DNA of 64,000 bases from Gordonia sp. SID5947. GTDB taxonomy: Bacteria; Actinomycetota; Actinomycetes; Mycobacteriales; Mycobacteriaceae. Within the stretch, counting starts at the first letter, position 1, and the number at the start of each line of letters is the position of its first letter. The stretch lies in assembly GCF_009862785.1 (NCBI RefSeq), contig NZ_WWHU01000001.1, positions 4,898,001 to 4,962,000 on the forward strand, read 5' to 3'. The notes under the pieces were generated by a model. It did not search any database, was not told the origin of the DNA, and worked only from the letters and a program-made list of their open reading frames with translations. A program made the position numbers and the translations under genes. Shown here piece after piece: positions 1 to 9,207 of the stretch.

Positions 1-1126
1 GCGCTCGATGTGGTGGGCGGGTGCCGGCGCGCTCGGCGTCGCCAAGATCGTCGAGAACATGGAACTCGGGCACAATGTGATGCACGGTCAGTGGGATTGG
101 ATGAACGATCCCGAGGTGCACTCCACCAGTTGGGAATGGGACAACACCGGCCCCTCCGCGCACTGGAAGCACACGCACAACTTCATCCATCACAAGTACA
201 CGAATGTGCTCGGGATGGACGACGACGTGGGCTACGGCCTGTTGCGCGTGACGCGCGATCAGCGGTGGCGGCCGTTCAACCTCGGCAACTTGGTCTACAA
301 CACGGTACTCGCCCTGTTCTTCGAATACGGCGTCGCCGCACAGCATCTCGAGCTCGGCAAGAAGCGCAAGACGCCGGAGGCCCGAGAACAGTTCCGCAAC
401 GATCTCGCCGACGTCGGCAAGAAGGTCGGCAAGCAGGTCGCCAAGGACTACGTCGTGTACCCGGCACTGGTGGCCGGGACGGCCGGGCGGAGCGTCGGCG
501 TGGGCCGCGCCTACCGCAAGGCGCTCACGGCAAATCTGACGGGCAACCTGATCCGCAACGTGTGGACCAACGCGGTCATCTTCTGTGGCCATTTTCCCGA
601 CGGCGCCGAGAAGTTCACCAAGCAGGACATCGACAGCGAGACCCGGGGCGAGTGGTATCTGCGACAGATGTTGGGAAGCGCCAACTTCCGCTGCGGGCCG
701 GCGCTGGCGTTCATGAGCGGCAACCTGTCGTATCAGATCGAGCACCACATCTTCCCCGACCTGCCCAGCAATCGGCTCGCCGAGATCTCGATCCGAGTGC
801 AGACGTTGTGCGAGAAGTACGACCTGCCGTACACGACGGGCTCGTTCCCGGTGCAGTACGCGAAGTCGTGGCGAACCATCGCCAAGTTGTCGTTGCCGAA
901 CAAGTACCTCAGGGCGACCGCCGACGATGCCCCGGAAACGGCGTCGGAGCGTCGGTTCAAGCAGGGACTCCCAGAGGGTGCGCGACTGGTCGCCGCGATC
1001 GATCCCGAGACAGGCCGACGACGCGGCCTGCGTTCGGCGATCCGGGCGTTGCGGCGTCGTGGTCGCGGTGCGCACATCTCCGCCACGCGGACAGAGATGC
1101 CCGCGCAGCAGCGCCGGGCGGCCTGA
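1..1126 (+). CDS. Fatty acid desaturase, DesA3-like (5' end outside window)
   Basis: Membrane di-iron desaturase that would introduce a cis double bond into an acyl chain. The reading frame is open from base 2, and the first ATG (base 8) aligns with an internal Leu of the complete paralogue just downstream, so the true start lies before the window. All three histidine boxes are visible: HNVMH in GHNVMHGQWDW, HNFIHH, and QIEHH in QIEHHIFPDLP. The C-terminal 60 residues are Arg-rich and not shared with the neighbour. The family contains M. tuberculosis DesA3 (stearoyl-CoA delta-9 desaturase) and linoleoyl-CoA-type desaturases; the position of desaturation cannot be read from sequence. Confidence 0.9.
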   Translation, partial: RSMWWAGAGALGVAKIVENMELGHNVMHGQWDWMNDPEVHSTSWEWDNTGPSAHWKHTHNFIHHKYTNVLGMDDDVGYGLLRVTRDQRWRPFNLGNLVYNTVLALFFEYGVAAQHLELGKKRKTPEAREQFRNDLADVGKKVGKQVAKDYVVYPALVAGTAGRSVGVGRAYRKALTANLTGNLIRNVWTNAVIFCGHFPDGAEKFTKQDIDSETRGEWYLRQMLGSANFRCGPALAFMSGNLSYQIEHHIFPDLPSNRLAEISIRVQTLCEKYDLPYTTGSFPVQYAKSWRTIAKLSLPNKYLRATADDAPETASERRFKQGLPEGARLVAAIDPETGRRRGLRSAIRALRRRGRGAHISATRTEMPAQQRRAA

Positions 1127-1188
1127 TCCTCGGTGGTCTCTCCGGTTCGAGGTCGGCGCGTCGCCCATCGGCCAAGCGGGCATAATGG

Positions 1189-2394
1189 GTGCCGATGGCC
1201 ATAACCGACATCAATGCCTACGCCCATCTCAGCGATGCGGACGTGGAGGCACTGGGCGCAGAACTCGACGCACTTCGACGTGAGGTCGAAGCCGATCGAG
1301 GGCTTCGTGACGTCCGCTATCTGCGTCGCACGATCCTCGCGCATCGCGCGTTGGAGGTCGCAGGCCGCCTGGCACTGTTCGGCAGTCACAAGCGTTCGCT
1401 GTGGTTGCTCGGCACCGGGGCGCTCGCACTCTCCAAGATCATCGAGAACATGGAACTCGGGCACAACGTGATGCACGGCCAATGGGATTGGATGAACGAT
1501 CCCGAGGTCCACTCCACGACGTGGGAGTGGGACATGGTGTGTGCGTCACCGCACTGGAAGCACTCGCACAACTACATCCATCACAAGTACACCAACGTCG
1601 TCGGAATGGATCACGACGTCGGGTACAAGATCCTGCGCGTGACCCGTGACGAGCCGTGGGAGCCGCGCCGCATCCTGCAGCCGTTCTTCAACCTCGTCCT
1701 CGCGGCCACCTTCGAGTGGGGGATCGGGCTCCACGATCTCGAACTCAAAGAGGTCCTCAACGGAACCAAGCCGAAAGAGGTTGCAGTACCGCAGCTCAAG
1801 GTCTTCCTCCGCAAGATCGGCAAGCAGGTCGGCAAGGATTACGTGTTGTTCCCGGCGTTGACCGGTCCGAACTACGTGCACACCCTGACCGCGAACGCGA
1901 GTGCGAACCTCATCCGTAATCTGTGGGCATACGTGGTGATCTTCTGCGGCCATTTCCCTGACGGCGCAGAGAAGTTCACCGTCGATTCGCTGACCGACGA
2001 GACGCCGGGACAGTGGTATCTCCGGCAGATGCTCGGCACCGCCAACTTCGACGCGGGTCCGGCAACCGCCTTCCTCAGCGGCAATCTCTGCTACCAGATC
2101 GAGCATCACCTTTATCCGGATCTGCCCAGCAACCGCTATGCCGAGATGTCGGTGCGGATTCGTGAACTGTGTGAGAAGTACGACCTGCCGTACACCACCG
2201 GATCACTGTTCGTGCAGTATCTGCAGACGCTTCGCACCATCAACAAACTGGCGTTGCCCGATCGGTTCCTGCGTGACACCGCCGACGACGCACCCGAGAC
2301 AGCGTCGGAACGTCGCTTCGCCGGCATGCCGAGGACTCGTGGGCTGAAGACCGCCATTGCTGACCTGCGGCGAAAGAAGTTGTCGCGCCGCTGA
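1189..2394 (+). CDS. Fatty acid desaturase, DesA3-like (second tandem copy)
   Basis: A 401-residue membrane di-iron acyl desaturase, paralogous to the gene upstream; the two are near-identical around the first histidine box (NMELGHNVMHGQWDW). Boxes: H92-x3-H96, H127-x3-H131-H132 and Q303-IE-H306-H307. The start is GTG at 1189 or ATG at 1195; neither has a strong ribosome site. The gap to the first copy is 62 bases, so the pair is probably co-transcribed. An electron-donor reductase partner such as Rv3230c of M. tuberculosis is not in the window and could lie upstream. Substrate specificity is unknown. Confidence 0.9.
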   Translation: MPMAITDINAYAHLSDADVEALGAELDALRREVEADRGLRDVRYLRRTILAHRALEVAGRLALFGSHKRSLWLLGTGALALSKIIENMELGHNVMHGQWDWMNDPEVHSTTWEWDMVCASPHWKHSHNYIHHKYTNVVGMDHDVGYKILRVTRDEPWEPRRILQPFFNLVLAATFEWGIGLHDLELKEVLNGTKPKEVAVPQLKVFLRKIGKQVGKDYVLFPALTGPNYVHTLTANASANLIRNLWAYVVIFCGHFPDGAEKFTVDSLTDETPGQWYLRQMLGTANFDAGPATAFLSGNLCYQIEHHLYPDLPSNRYAEMSVRIRELCEKYDLPYTTGSLFVQYLQTLRTINKLALPDRFLRDTADDAPETASERRFAGMPRTRGLKTAIADLRRKKLSRR

Positions 2395-2410
2395 TCGTGG
2401 CGGATGCGTG

Positions 2411-2540
2411 ACCTCGATACGCTGTCTCGCCTGGCGGCTCGGAAGCTACTCGATCAGCGGTGTGGTCGGCCGGTCGCTGTGGTCGCGTTTCTGTTGGTCG
2501 AGTAGCCGTGCGAGCGCAGCGAGCCCGGCGTATCGAGACC
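2411..2540. repeat. Interspersed palindromic element, two copies in inverted orientation
   Basis: The 168-base gap after the desaturases holds a sequence running CTCGATACGC (2413-2422) to GCTACTCGATCA (2445-2456), then an inverted related copy TGGTCGAGTAGC (2495-2506) to GCGTATCGAG (2528-2537). Related motifs recur at 15210-15247 and 49559-49653. No ORF is supported here. It sits between converging transcripts and could act as a bidirectional terminator. Confidence 0.7.
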
Positions 2541-2562
2541 CCGCCCGACATATCGACACCCG

Positions 2563-3864
2563 TCACCCCCGAGCCGCAGCCCGGAGAAGTGCATGCGCGG
2601 CTCGGCCCTGCAGAGGATGATTACGCTCGGTCCAGGAGAACAACGCCCACGTGGCGAGCCCGACGATCGCCGAACCCGTCCCGATCTCGCAGACGAGGGC
2701 CCAACCACCGGCCTGATAGGCCCAACCGCCGACCGTCGAGCCGATCACTCCGCCGGCGAAGTAGGCGACCATATACGCCGTGGTCAGTCGTGAACGAGCC
2801 TGGCCGTCAAGCGAATACACGCCGGTCTGATTCGCCAGCTGCACACCCTGCACGCCGAAGTCGAAGACCAACAGTGCGATCACCAGCACCACGACGTGAT
2901 GCGCCCCGGCGAACAACAGGAGCCACCCGACGATCTGCGCGCCCCACACGCCGTACTGGGTGTGGCGGAGATAGCCGCGGTCGGCGAGCTTGCCGACGAC
3001 CGGCGCGACCAGCGCACCCGCGACGCCGGCAAGTCCGAACAGGCCGATGGCAGCCTCCGAGTACGCGTAGTCGGAGTCACCGGCGCCGGCCAGCAGGAAG
3101 GCGATGGCCGTCCACATGCAGCTGAAGGATGCCATGGTGAGCCCACCGAGAAACATGCGGTGGCGCAACACCTCGTGGGTGCGCACAAGACCGACGATCG
3201 AACGCAAGACCTGGGGGTAGCTCTGCCCCGATCCCGCGGCCTCGGCTCGCGCCTGCGGAGCGCGGAACCACACCGCCGCCGCCATCGCCACCTGCAACGC
3301 CGCGGCGACGAAGAGGATGGCCCGCCACCCGCCGACCTCGGCGACGAGACCGGACAGGACACGGGAGAACAGGATTCCGATGAGTAGCCCGCTCATCACG
3401 GTGCCCACGACCGCGCCGCGCTCGGCGGGCCCGGCGATGGTGGCCGCCCACGGGACCACGATCTGTGCGGCCGACGCCGAGACCCCGACGGCGAACACCA
3501 TCGTCAGCAGCCCGCCATAGGCGGGCATCAGACCGGCGGCCACCAGGGCGACGCATGAGAGGGCGAGGAGGCCGGCCACCAGCCGTCGGCGGTTGACGAA
3601 GTCGCCGAGCGGGACGACGAAGGCAAGTCCCAGCAGATACCCGATCTGGGTGACGGCGATCAGCAGACCGGCCGTCGTGGTGGAGATCGAGAAGTCGACG
3701 CTGACCTCATGCAGGAGCGGCTGCAGGTAATACAGACAGCCGGCAGACGAGCCCGCGGTCATCGCGAACAGGAACACCACGAATCGGCTGAGTCGCCCCT
3801 GATCCGGTGTGACGGCGGTGGTCATCGTTGTCATGACCTCATCATCCCGGTGGATGGGTTTCAT
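2563..3864 (-). CDS. MFS transporter, DHA1-type
   Basis: A 433-residue, about 12-helix major facilitator protein with the loop motif GDFVNRRR between helices 2 and 3, typical of proton-driven drug or metabolite exporters. The annotated ATG is the longest choice; internal ATGs at codons 11 and 14 are possible, and GAGG stands about 10 bases before codon 14. It is divergent from a LysR regulator with a 52-base spacer containing a palindrome, so it is the likely regulatory target. The substrate cannot be predicted. Confidence 0.85.
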   Translation of the reverse strand: MKPIHRDDEVMTTMTTAVTPDQGRLSRFVVFLFAMTAGSSAGCLYYLQPLLHEVSVDFSISTTTAGLLIAVTQIGYLLGLAFVVPLGDFVNRRRLVAGLLALSCVALVAAGLMPAYGGLLTMVFAVGVSASAAQIVVPWAATIAGPAERGAVVGTVMSGLLIGILFSRVLSGLVAEVGGWRAILFVAAALQVAMAAAVWFRAPQARAEAAGSGQSYPQVLRSIVGLVRTHEVLRHRMFLGGLTMASFSCMWTAIAFLLAGAGDSDYAYSEAAIGLFGLAGVAGALVAPVVGKLADRGYLRHTQYGVWGAQIVGWLLLFAGAHHVVVLVIALLVFDFGVQGVQLANQTGVYSLDGQARSRLTTAYMVAYFAGGVIGSTVGGWAYQAGGWALVCEIGTGSAIVGLATWALFSWTERNHPLQGRAAHALLRAAARG

Positions 3865-3877
3865 GAAAAGCGATAGA

Positions 3878-3899
3878 TTTTGATGTAGACATCACCAAA
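3878..3899. promoter_or_regulatory. Palindromic operator between MFS and LysR genes
   Basis: GATGTAGACATC (3882-3893; arms GATGT/ACATC around AG) lies inside a wider TTTTG...CAAAA frame in the only spacer between the divergent genes. Such a position and T-rich/A-rich dyad fit a LysR-type binding site. Inferred from position and symmetry only. Confidence 0.5.
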
Positions 3900-3916
3900 A
3901 CAGATGGGCGCAACCC

Positions 3917-4819
3917 GTGGAGCTGAGGCATCTGGAGTACTTCCTGGCGTGCGTGGACCAGGGCACGTTCACCGCGGCGGCGCGGTCATTGAACGTGGTG
4001 CAGTCGGCGGTCTCGACAGGGGTGGCGAGACTCGAACGGGAAGTCGGGGAGCGTCTGTTCGACCGCACGCCGACGGTGCTCATGCTCACCGACACCGGCC
4101 GGGCGGTGGTGGGTCCGGCGCGGGCGGCCTTGCGGGCACGTGCCGACGTATTCGACGCGGTCGACGGGGTGCGTGGCGACATCCGCGGGGAGGTCGCGGT
4201 CGGAGCACTGGTCAACGTCGTCTCCATCGACCTGGCCGAATCGTTCGCGGAGATCCATCGGCGCCATCCGGGCATCACCATCGCCATGCGCCAGAATCCG
4301 CGCGGCAGCTCGGGGAACATCGTCGGTGTACGTACGGGCACGCTGGACCTGGCGTTCCTGGGCGCCTATCCCGAACCGATACCTGGTGTCACCGTCCACC
4401 GGCTCGCGTCCGAACCGCTCGTCCTGGTGTGTTCGCCGGAACACCGACTGGCGCGGGCCGGCAGCTTTGTGACCACTGACCTGGCCGATGAGCGGGTGAT
4501 CGATTACCCGCCGGGATGGGGCACCCGTGCGGTGGTCGACCGTGACATCCCGAGCCGGCGCACGGTGATCGAGGTGGCCGATCAATTCTTCGGGATGAGT
4601 TTGGCGGTCAAGGATTTCGGGGTGACCCTGGTGCCGTTGAGTGTTGCGCATCTGTTGTCGGGCGCGGTTGCGGTGCCGTGCGCGGACAAGCCCCTGATGT
4701 GGGATATCGCGATAGCGCATTCGTCGACGCGGACGCCGTCACGGCCGGCGCAGGCAGTGTTGGACATCGTGATGGAGTTGGCCAGACCCGTGCGCGCCGT
4801 GCTGGGGCTGCGGCGGTGA
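3917..4819 (+). CDS. LysR-family transcriptional regulator
   Basis: A 300-residue LysR regulator: N-terminal winged helix-turn-helix (MELRHLEYFLACVDQGTFT, then AAARSLNVVQSAVSTGVARLE) followed by the periplasmic-binding-like effector domain. The start is GTG at 3917, giving the canonical LysR N-terminus. It is divergent from the MFS transporter and probably controls it together with its own gene through the dyad at 3882-3893. Its stop lies only 5 bases from the stop of the converging CoA-transferase gene. Confidence 0.9.
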   Translation: MELRHLEYFLACVDQGTFTAAARSLNVVQSAVSTGVARLEREVGERLFDRTPTVLMLTDTGRAVVGPARAALRARADVFDAVDGVRGDIRGEVAVGALVNVVSIDLAESFAEIHRRHPGITIAMRQNPRGSSGNIVGVRTGTLDLAFLGAYPEPIPGVTVHRLASEPLVLVCSPEHRLARAGSFVTTDLADERVIDYPPGWGTRAVVDRDIPSRRTVIEVADQFFGMSLAVKDFGVTLVPLSVAHLLSGAVAVPCADKPLMWDIAIAHSSTRTPSRPAQAVLDIVMELARPVRAVLGLRR

Positions 4820-4824
4820 GCCCT

Positions 4825-5493
4825 TCACCACAACCCGACGGTGAGTTCCGCCGCCGTGCAGGCGATCACGTCCTCGACCCGGATTCCGGGCGCGACCTCG
4901 GTGAGGACGAGCGTGCCGTCACCCACGACGTCGATCACCCCGAGATCGGTGATGATCTGATCGACCACGCCGGCTCCGGTCAGTGGCAGTGTGCACGCGT
5001 CGAGGATCTTGGGGTCACCGTTGCGCGCCGTGTGCTCCATCAGCACGATGACCCGGGAAGCGCCGTGGACGAGGTCCATCGCGCCACCCATGCCCTTGAC
5101 CATCTTGCCCGGCACCATCCAGTTCGCGAGGTCGCCGGTACGAGAGACCTGCATGCCACCGAGCACTGCGGTGTCGATGTGTCCGCCGCGGATCATCCCG
5201 AAGGACATCGACGAGTCGAAGAACGCGGAGCCGGGTGTGACGGTGACGGTCTCTTTTCCGGCATTGATGAGGTCGGGGTCCACGGCGTCCTCGGTGGGGT
5301 ATCCACCGGTGCCCAGGATTCCGTTCTCGGAGTGCAACGTGACCCGTACGCCGTCACCGAGGTGGTCCGGGATCAGGGTCGGCAGTCCGATGCCCAGGTT
5401 GACGTATTCACCGTCGACCATCTGCGCCGCGGCGCGTTCGGCCATCTGGTCACGAGTCCATCCCGCCCTCGAGATCGTGCTCGTCGTCGTCAT
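4825..5493 (-). CDS. scoB: 3-oxoacid CoA-transferase, subunit B
   Basis: A 222-residue beta subunit of the acetate/3-oxoacid CoA-transferase family, which moves CoA from succinyl-CoA (or acetyl-CoA) to a 3-oxoacid. The catalytic glutamate is E56 in the SENG motif (residues 55-58), followed by the conserved GILGTGGYP. It overlaps the alpha subunit stop by 4 bases, so the two are translationally coupled. The family includes ScoB (ketone bodies) and PcaJ (3-oxoadipate); the sequence alone does not decide between them, although an adjacent IclR regulator is common with pca genes. Confidence 0.87.
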   Translation of the reverse strand: MTTTSTISRAGWTRDQMAERAAAQMVDGEYVNLGIGLPTLIPDHLGDGVRVTLHSENGILGTGGYPTEDAVDPDLINAGKETVTVTPGSAFFDSSMSFGMIRGGHIDTAVLGGMQVSRTGDLANWMVPGKMVKGMGGAMDLVHGASRVIVLMEHTARNGDPKILDACTLPLTGAGVVDQIITDLGVIDVVGDGTLVLTEVAPGIRVEDVIACTAAELTVGLW

Positions 5494-6257
5494 CGAACGT
5501 CTCCCATCGTGGGCCTGGTGGTCAGTTTCTCGATCCGTTTCGACTGCGGTCCGGTGTGCACGACCCGCTGGACGAAGACGCCCGGGAGATGGACGTCGGC
5601 GGGGTCGATCGCTCCGGGATCCACGAGTTCTTCGACCTGCGCGATGGTGATCCGCCCGGCCATGGCGGCCAGCGGATTGAAGTTCATCGCGGACTTCTCG
5701 AAAACGAGGTTGCCTGCGGTGTCACCGAGCCGGGCGTGCACCAGCGCGAAGTCCGCCGTGATCGCTTCCTCGAGAACGTATCGCTTGGTCCCGAAGATGC
5801 GGGTCTCCTTCGGCGGCGATGCGATGGCGATCGACCCGTCCGCGGAGTATCGCCACGGCATTCCGCCGTCGGCCACCGGGGTGCCGACGCCGGCCGGCGT
5901 GTAGAACGCCGGGACGCCGGTTCCGCCCGCGCGCAACCGTTCGGCCAGGGTGCCCTGCGGGGTGAGCTCCACCTCGAGTTCACCGGCCAGGTACTGACGC
6001 GCGAACTCCTTGTTCTCCCCGACGTAAGACGCGGTCACGCGGCGGATACGTCCGAGCGAGAGGAGCACGCCGAGTCCGTGGTCGTCGACGCCGCAGTTGT
6101 TGGAATACACCTCGAGATCGGCCGACGGCAGTTCGGCGATGGCTTCGATGAGGCGGTCGGGGATGCCGCACAGGCCGAATCCACCAACGGCGAGAGATGC
6201 CCCGGTCCCGACGTCGGCAACCGCCTCGTCCGCTGTGTCGAAAACCTTCGAAGGCAC
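5490..6257 (-). CDS. scoA: 3-oxoacid CoA-transferase, subunit A
   Basis: A 255-residue alpha subunit with the CoA-binding GGFGLCGIP loop (residues 25-33). A longer reading from a TTG at 6284 is possible, but GTG at 6257 is preceded by GGAG with a 6-base spacer and gives the usual family N-terminus ([14 protein letters not shown]), so it is preferred. It forms an operon with subunit B and is divergent from an IclR regulator; paired inverted repeats lie in the spacer. The substrate could be acetoacetate, 3-oxoadipate or a related 3-oxoacid. Confidence 0.87.
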   Translation of the reverse strand: MPSKVFDTADEAVADVGTGASLAVGGFGLCGIPDRLIEAIAELPSADLEVYSNNCGVDDHGLGVLLSLGRIRRVTASYVGENKEFARQYLAGELEVELTPQGTLAERLRAGGTGVPAFYTPAGVGTPVADGGMPWRYSADGSIAIASPPKETRIFGTKRYVLEEAITADFALVHARLGDTAGNLVFEKSAMNFNPLAAMAGRITIAQVEELVDPGAIDPADVHLPGVFVQRVVHTGPQSKRIEKLTTRPTMGDVR

Positions 6258-6277
6258 CTGCTGCTCCGTTCCTCGTT

Positions 6278-6290
6278 CGTTCAATGAACG
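6278..6290. promoter_or_regulatory. IclR-type operator half of a pair (CoA-transferase side)
   Basis: CGTTCAATGAACG, an inverted repeat of GTTCA around one base, 21 bases upstream of the preferred scoA start. It shares both half-sites with the repeat at 6394-6412 next to iclR. Confidence 0.6.
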
Positions 6291-6393
6291 TCCTTGTGCT
6301 CGCGCTCGATTGTTCTCTATCGCATGTCACAGGATCAACCCATTGTGAATCCACGGCTCTGATTGCTCGGTTGTTGAGACTTATAGGGGTCAT

Positions 6394-6412
6394 GCGTTCA
6401 TACAGTGAACGC
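6394..6412. promoter_or_regulatory. IclR-type operator (iclR side)
   Basis: GCGTTCA-TACAG-TGAACGC: perfect 7-base arms with a 5-base spacer, ending 12 bases before the iclR ATG. A repressor bound here would block its own gene; the matching repeat at 6278-6290 would block scoAB. Confidence 0.65.
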
Positions 6413-6424
6413 TAGGATGGGCAA

Positions 6425-7192
6425 ATGCCCGAATCGAACAACCAGGTGGTGGCCCGGGTCGCGGGGCTGCTCCGTGCGCTCGGTTCCGCCGATGCCGAGG
6501 ACGCGACGACATCCGCTCTGGCCAGGACCACCGGCCTCGCCCGGCCGACGGCGCATCGGCTGCTCTGTGCGTTGGCGGACCAGGGGATGGTGGACCGGGA
6601 CGGGTCGAACGGCCGATGGTCGTTGGGCCCGGAACTCTATCTGCTCGGTTCCGGCGCCGCGCAGCGCTACGACATCACGACCCGGGCCCGCGACATCGTC
6701 GAACGTCTCGCCCGCGACACCGGTGAGAGCGCGTTCCTCTCGGCGCGGCGTGGGGACGAGACGGTCTGCGTGATGAGCCGAGAGGGTAGCTTCCCGCTGC
6801 GTTCACACGTCTTGCACGAGGGCATCCGCTTCCCACTCGGGGTCGCGTCGGCCGGACTCGCGATCCTCAGCCATCTTCCCGACCGGGATATCGACGAATA
6901 CTTCGCACGCGCCGCTCTCGACGCCGCATGGGGCGCTTCACATGCCGAGCACGCCGTCCGCGATCGCATCGTCGTCACCCGCCACGACGGTTACGCCACC
7001 AATCCCGCACTCCTCGTCGAAGGGAGTTGGGGTCTGGGGGCGGCGGTGTTCGACAGGGCAGGCGCACCGGGATGGGCACTGAGCGTCACCGGGGTCCAGA
7101 CCCGGTTCACCGCCGAGCGTCGACGCGAGATGGGACAACGGCTGCTGGACGCGGCGCAAGAACTATCCGTCCGATTGCGGGATGGGCGATGA
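6425..7192 (+). CDS. IclR-family transcriptional regulator
   Basis: A 255-residue protein with an N-terminal winged helix-turn-helix (about residues 8-65, including LARTTGLARPTAHRLLCAL) and a C-terminal IclR effector domain. The ATG at 6425 has AGGA 7 bases upstream. It is divergent from the CoA-transferase operon, and paired GTTCA/TGAAC inverted repeats flank the shared promoter region, so it most likely controls scoAB and itself. The effector is probably an organic acid of the same pathway; this is inferred from family habit. Confidence 0.9.
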   Translation: MPESNNQVVARVAGLLRALGSADAEDATTSALARTTGLARPTAHRLLCALADQGMVDRDGSNGRWSLGPELYLLGSGAAQRYDITTRARDIVERLARDTGESAFLSARRGDETVCVMSREGSFPLRSHVLHEGIRFPLGVASAGLAILSHLPDRDIDEYFARAALDAAWGASHAEHAVRDRIVVTRHDGYATNPALLVEGSWGLGAAVFDRAGAPGWALSVTGVQTRFTAERRREMGQRLLDAAQELSVRLRDGR

Positions 7193-7253
7193 GACGCCGG
7201 GATCTTTCATGATGAGCGTCAGACGGTGCCTCACACGGCCCGCCGGCCGGTCC

Positions 7254-8036
7254 TCAGGCAAACGCCCCGTCGAACGCGTTGAGAGCGTCATCCGGGTCCG
7301 CCTTGGCCCAGCCTTCGAGCCCCACGACCCCCGCGTATCCGACTTCTTTCAGGACGGCGGCGATCGCCGGGTAGTGGATCTCGCCTGTACCCGGTTCGCA
7401 GCGTCCGGGTACGTCGGCCACCTGGATCTCGCCGACGTAAGGCATTGCGGTACGGGTCAACTCGATGAGATTCCCCTCACCGATCTGGGCGTGGTAGAGG
7501 TCGAGATTCATCCGTAGGTGTGGTGAGCCGACGGCGCGGACCAAGGCCATGGTGTCGGCGGCGGAGGCGAACGGCGTGCCGGGGTGATCGACAGCGAGGT
7601 TCAGGTTCTCCAGGGTGAACACCCGGCCGTGCCGCTCCCCGAGCTCGGCGAGTCTGCGCAGGGTGTCCGCCGCGGTCAGCCACATGTCGGGTGTCACCAC
7701 CTCGACTGGTGTCACCGGCAGTCCCTCCGGGCCGAGGCCGGTGCCGTGCACATTGAGGTTCGGACACCCGAGGCGGGCAGCCACTTTGAGGGATTCCTCG
7801 GCGGAGTCGAGGAACGCGGCGATCCCGTCCGCGTCGGTCAGCGTGCCGGTGAGATAGCCGGTCATGGAGGCGAACTCGGCGCCGGTGGCGACCAGCTCGT
7901 CGATGTCCTTTGTCGACCAGTCCCAGATCTCCACCATCAGGCCGCGCTCGTGGATGGCGCGTACCCGTTCGACGAAAGGCCGGTCCAGATAGAGCATCTC
8001 GGCGCTGGCGGCCAGGCGGTAGGGGGCTGCGCTCAT
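7254..8036 (-). CDS. TIM-barrel sugar isomerase, hydroxypyruvate isomerase-like
   Basis: A 260-residue xylose-isomerase-like TIM barrel of the Hyi/IolE/IolH superfamily. Metal-site carboxylates and His are plausible in TLENLN, NLDLYHAQIGEG and the C-terminal VGLEG. Family members isomerise hydroxypyruvate/tartronate semialdehyde or sugar acids. Its ATG overlaps the stop of the upstream dehydrogenase by 4 bases, so the two are coupled and probably act on the same polyol or sugar. The partner LacI regulator is divergent. The exact substrate is unknown. Confidence 0.8.
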   Translation of the reverse strand: MSAAPYRLAASAEMLYLDRPFVERVRAIHERGLMVEIWDWSTKDIDELVATGAEFASMTGYLTGTLTDADGIAAFLDSAEESLKVAARLGCPNLNVHGTGLGPEGLPVTPVEVVTPDMWLTAADTLRRLAELGERHGRVFTLENLNLAVDHPGTPFASAADTMALVRAVGSPHLRMNLDLYHAQIGEGNLIELTRTAMPYVGEIQVADVPGRCEPGTGEIHYPAIAAVLKEVGYAGVVGLEGWAKADPDDALNAFDGAFA

Positions 8037-9103
8037 CGAGACACCTCGTCGACGGTGATGGTGGTGCCGGTCTCGACGCTGCGGATGGCGGCCAGCGCGA
8101 TCTGCAGCGCGGTGCGCGCATCGGCGCCGCCGACCACGGCGGACGCTCCACTGCGCACCGCGTCGACAAAAGCGGACAGCTCGCTGACGTAGGCGGAATG
8201 CAGGAGCACGGTGTCGCGCCGGGCGGTGTCGATCTCGATGCCGTCGGCGCCGTAGAACGTCATGTCCGAGGTCCGCCCGCCGCCCGCGGTGGCCATACCC
8301 GCTGAGCCGAAGATCTCACCGCGTACGTCGTATCCGTACAACGCGGAAAAACTGGCCTCGGCGGTCGCAATGGCGCCGTTGTCGAAGGTGATGGTCACGA
8401 CGGCGGTGTCGAGATGCCCGGTGTCTCGCGCGTCGGGTCGGATCAAGGCGTCGGCGAATGCGTGCACCGACACCGGGCGCGCGCCCGGGTTGAGAAAGCA
8501 GATGGTGTCGAAATCGTGGATCAAGGTCTCGAGGAAGATCGTCCACTGGGGAACCCGCGCGGGGTCCGCCTTCCAGGGGCCTGGGTCGCGGGTCAGCGAT
8601 CGAAGCAATTGCGGGGTACCGACGCGACCGTCGTCGACGGCGCGGCGCGCGGCCGCGAAGCCGGGCGCGAAGCGCCGATTGAACCCGATCTGCAGGACGA
8701 TTCCGGCGTCGGCGGCCGCGGCAATCGCCCGGTCGGCCTCGTCGACGGTGACGGCCATCGGCTTCTCGCAGAAGACGTGCTTGCCCGCCGCGGCTGCGCG
8801 ACAGACCAGTTCGGCGTGACTGCGCGCGGGCGCGGTGATCAGAACAGCATCCACATCGGACGACGTGAGCACCTCGTCGATGTCGGTGGTCGCGAAGCCG
8901 GCTCCCACGGCTGCGGCGAGCCGTTCGGCCGCACCGTCGACGGGGTCGGCCACCGCCGCGACGACCGCGCCGGGGACATGCCGCGCGAGCAGTTCGGTGT
9001 GATTGCTGCCGATTCGTCCGGCCCCGATGGTGGCGATACGGGCGGGTCCCGCACCACCGATGGGCGGGTCGGTTGCCGTGGCAGGGGAGGTCGTGGACGT
9101 CAT
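8033..9103 (-). CDS. Gfo/Idh/MocA-family dehydrogenase (inositol 2-dehydrogenase-like)
   Basis: A 356-residue NAD(P)-dependent oxidoreductase. The Rossmann motif is IGAGRIG, the catalytic Lys is in CEKP, and the substrate motif is IHDFD, all as in IolG-type inositol dehydrogenases. ATG at 9103 is preferred over the longer ATG at 9136 because GGAG lies 6 bases upstream of it. It is translationally coupled to the TIM-barrel isomerase and divergent from a LacI repressor with a clear tandem operator. It is 2 kb from the iol core, so it may oxidise a cyclitol or a related sugar. Confidence 0.85.
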   Translation of the reverse strand: MTSTTSPATATDPPIGGAGPARIATIGAGRIGSNHTELLARHVPGAVVAAVADPVDGAAERLAAAVGAGFATTDIDEVLTSSDVDAVLITAPARSHAELVCRAAAAGKHVFCEKPMAVTVDEADRAIAAAADAGIVLQIGFNRRFAPGFAAARRAVDDGRVGTPQLLRSLTRDPGPWKADPARVPQWTIFLETLIHDFDTICFLNPGARPVSVHAFADALIRPDARDTGHLDTAVVTITFDNGAIATAEASFSALYGYDVRGEIFGSAGMATAGGGRTSDMTFYGADGIEIDTARRDTVLLHSAYVSELSAFVDAVRSGASAVVGGADARTALQIALAAIRSVETGTTITVDEVSR

Positions 9104-9137
9104 GTGCATCTCCGGGCTGATGGGGGCGAGAACCAAC

Positions 9138-9163
9138 TAGAACGTTCTAGTAGAACGATCTAG
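9138..9163. promoter_or_regulatory. Tandem LacI operators
   Basis: Two adjacent 13-base repeats: TAGAACGTTCTAG (9138-9150; with 9137 a perfect CTAGAACGTTCTAG palindrome) and TAGAACGATCTAG (9151-9163; one mismatch). The central CG is typical of LacI-family operators. They sit between the dehydrogenase/isomerase operon and the divergent lacI gene. Confidence 0.75.
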
Positions 9164-9207
9164 GTTAGAGTAGTGCGGATGTTCGCGAGTGGTCAAGAGG
9201 GGGATTC

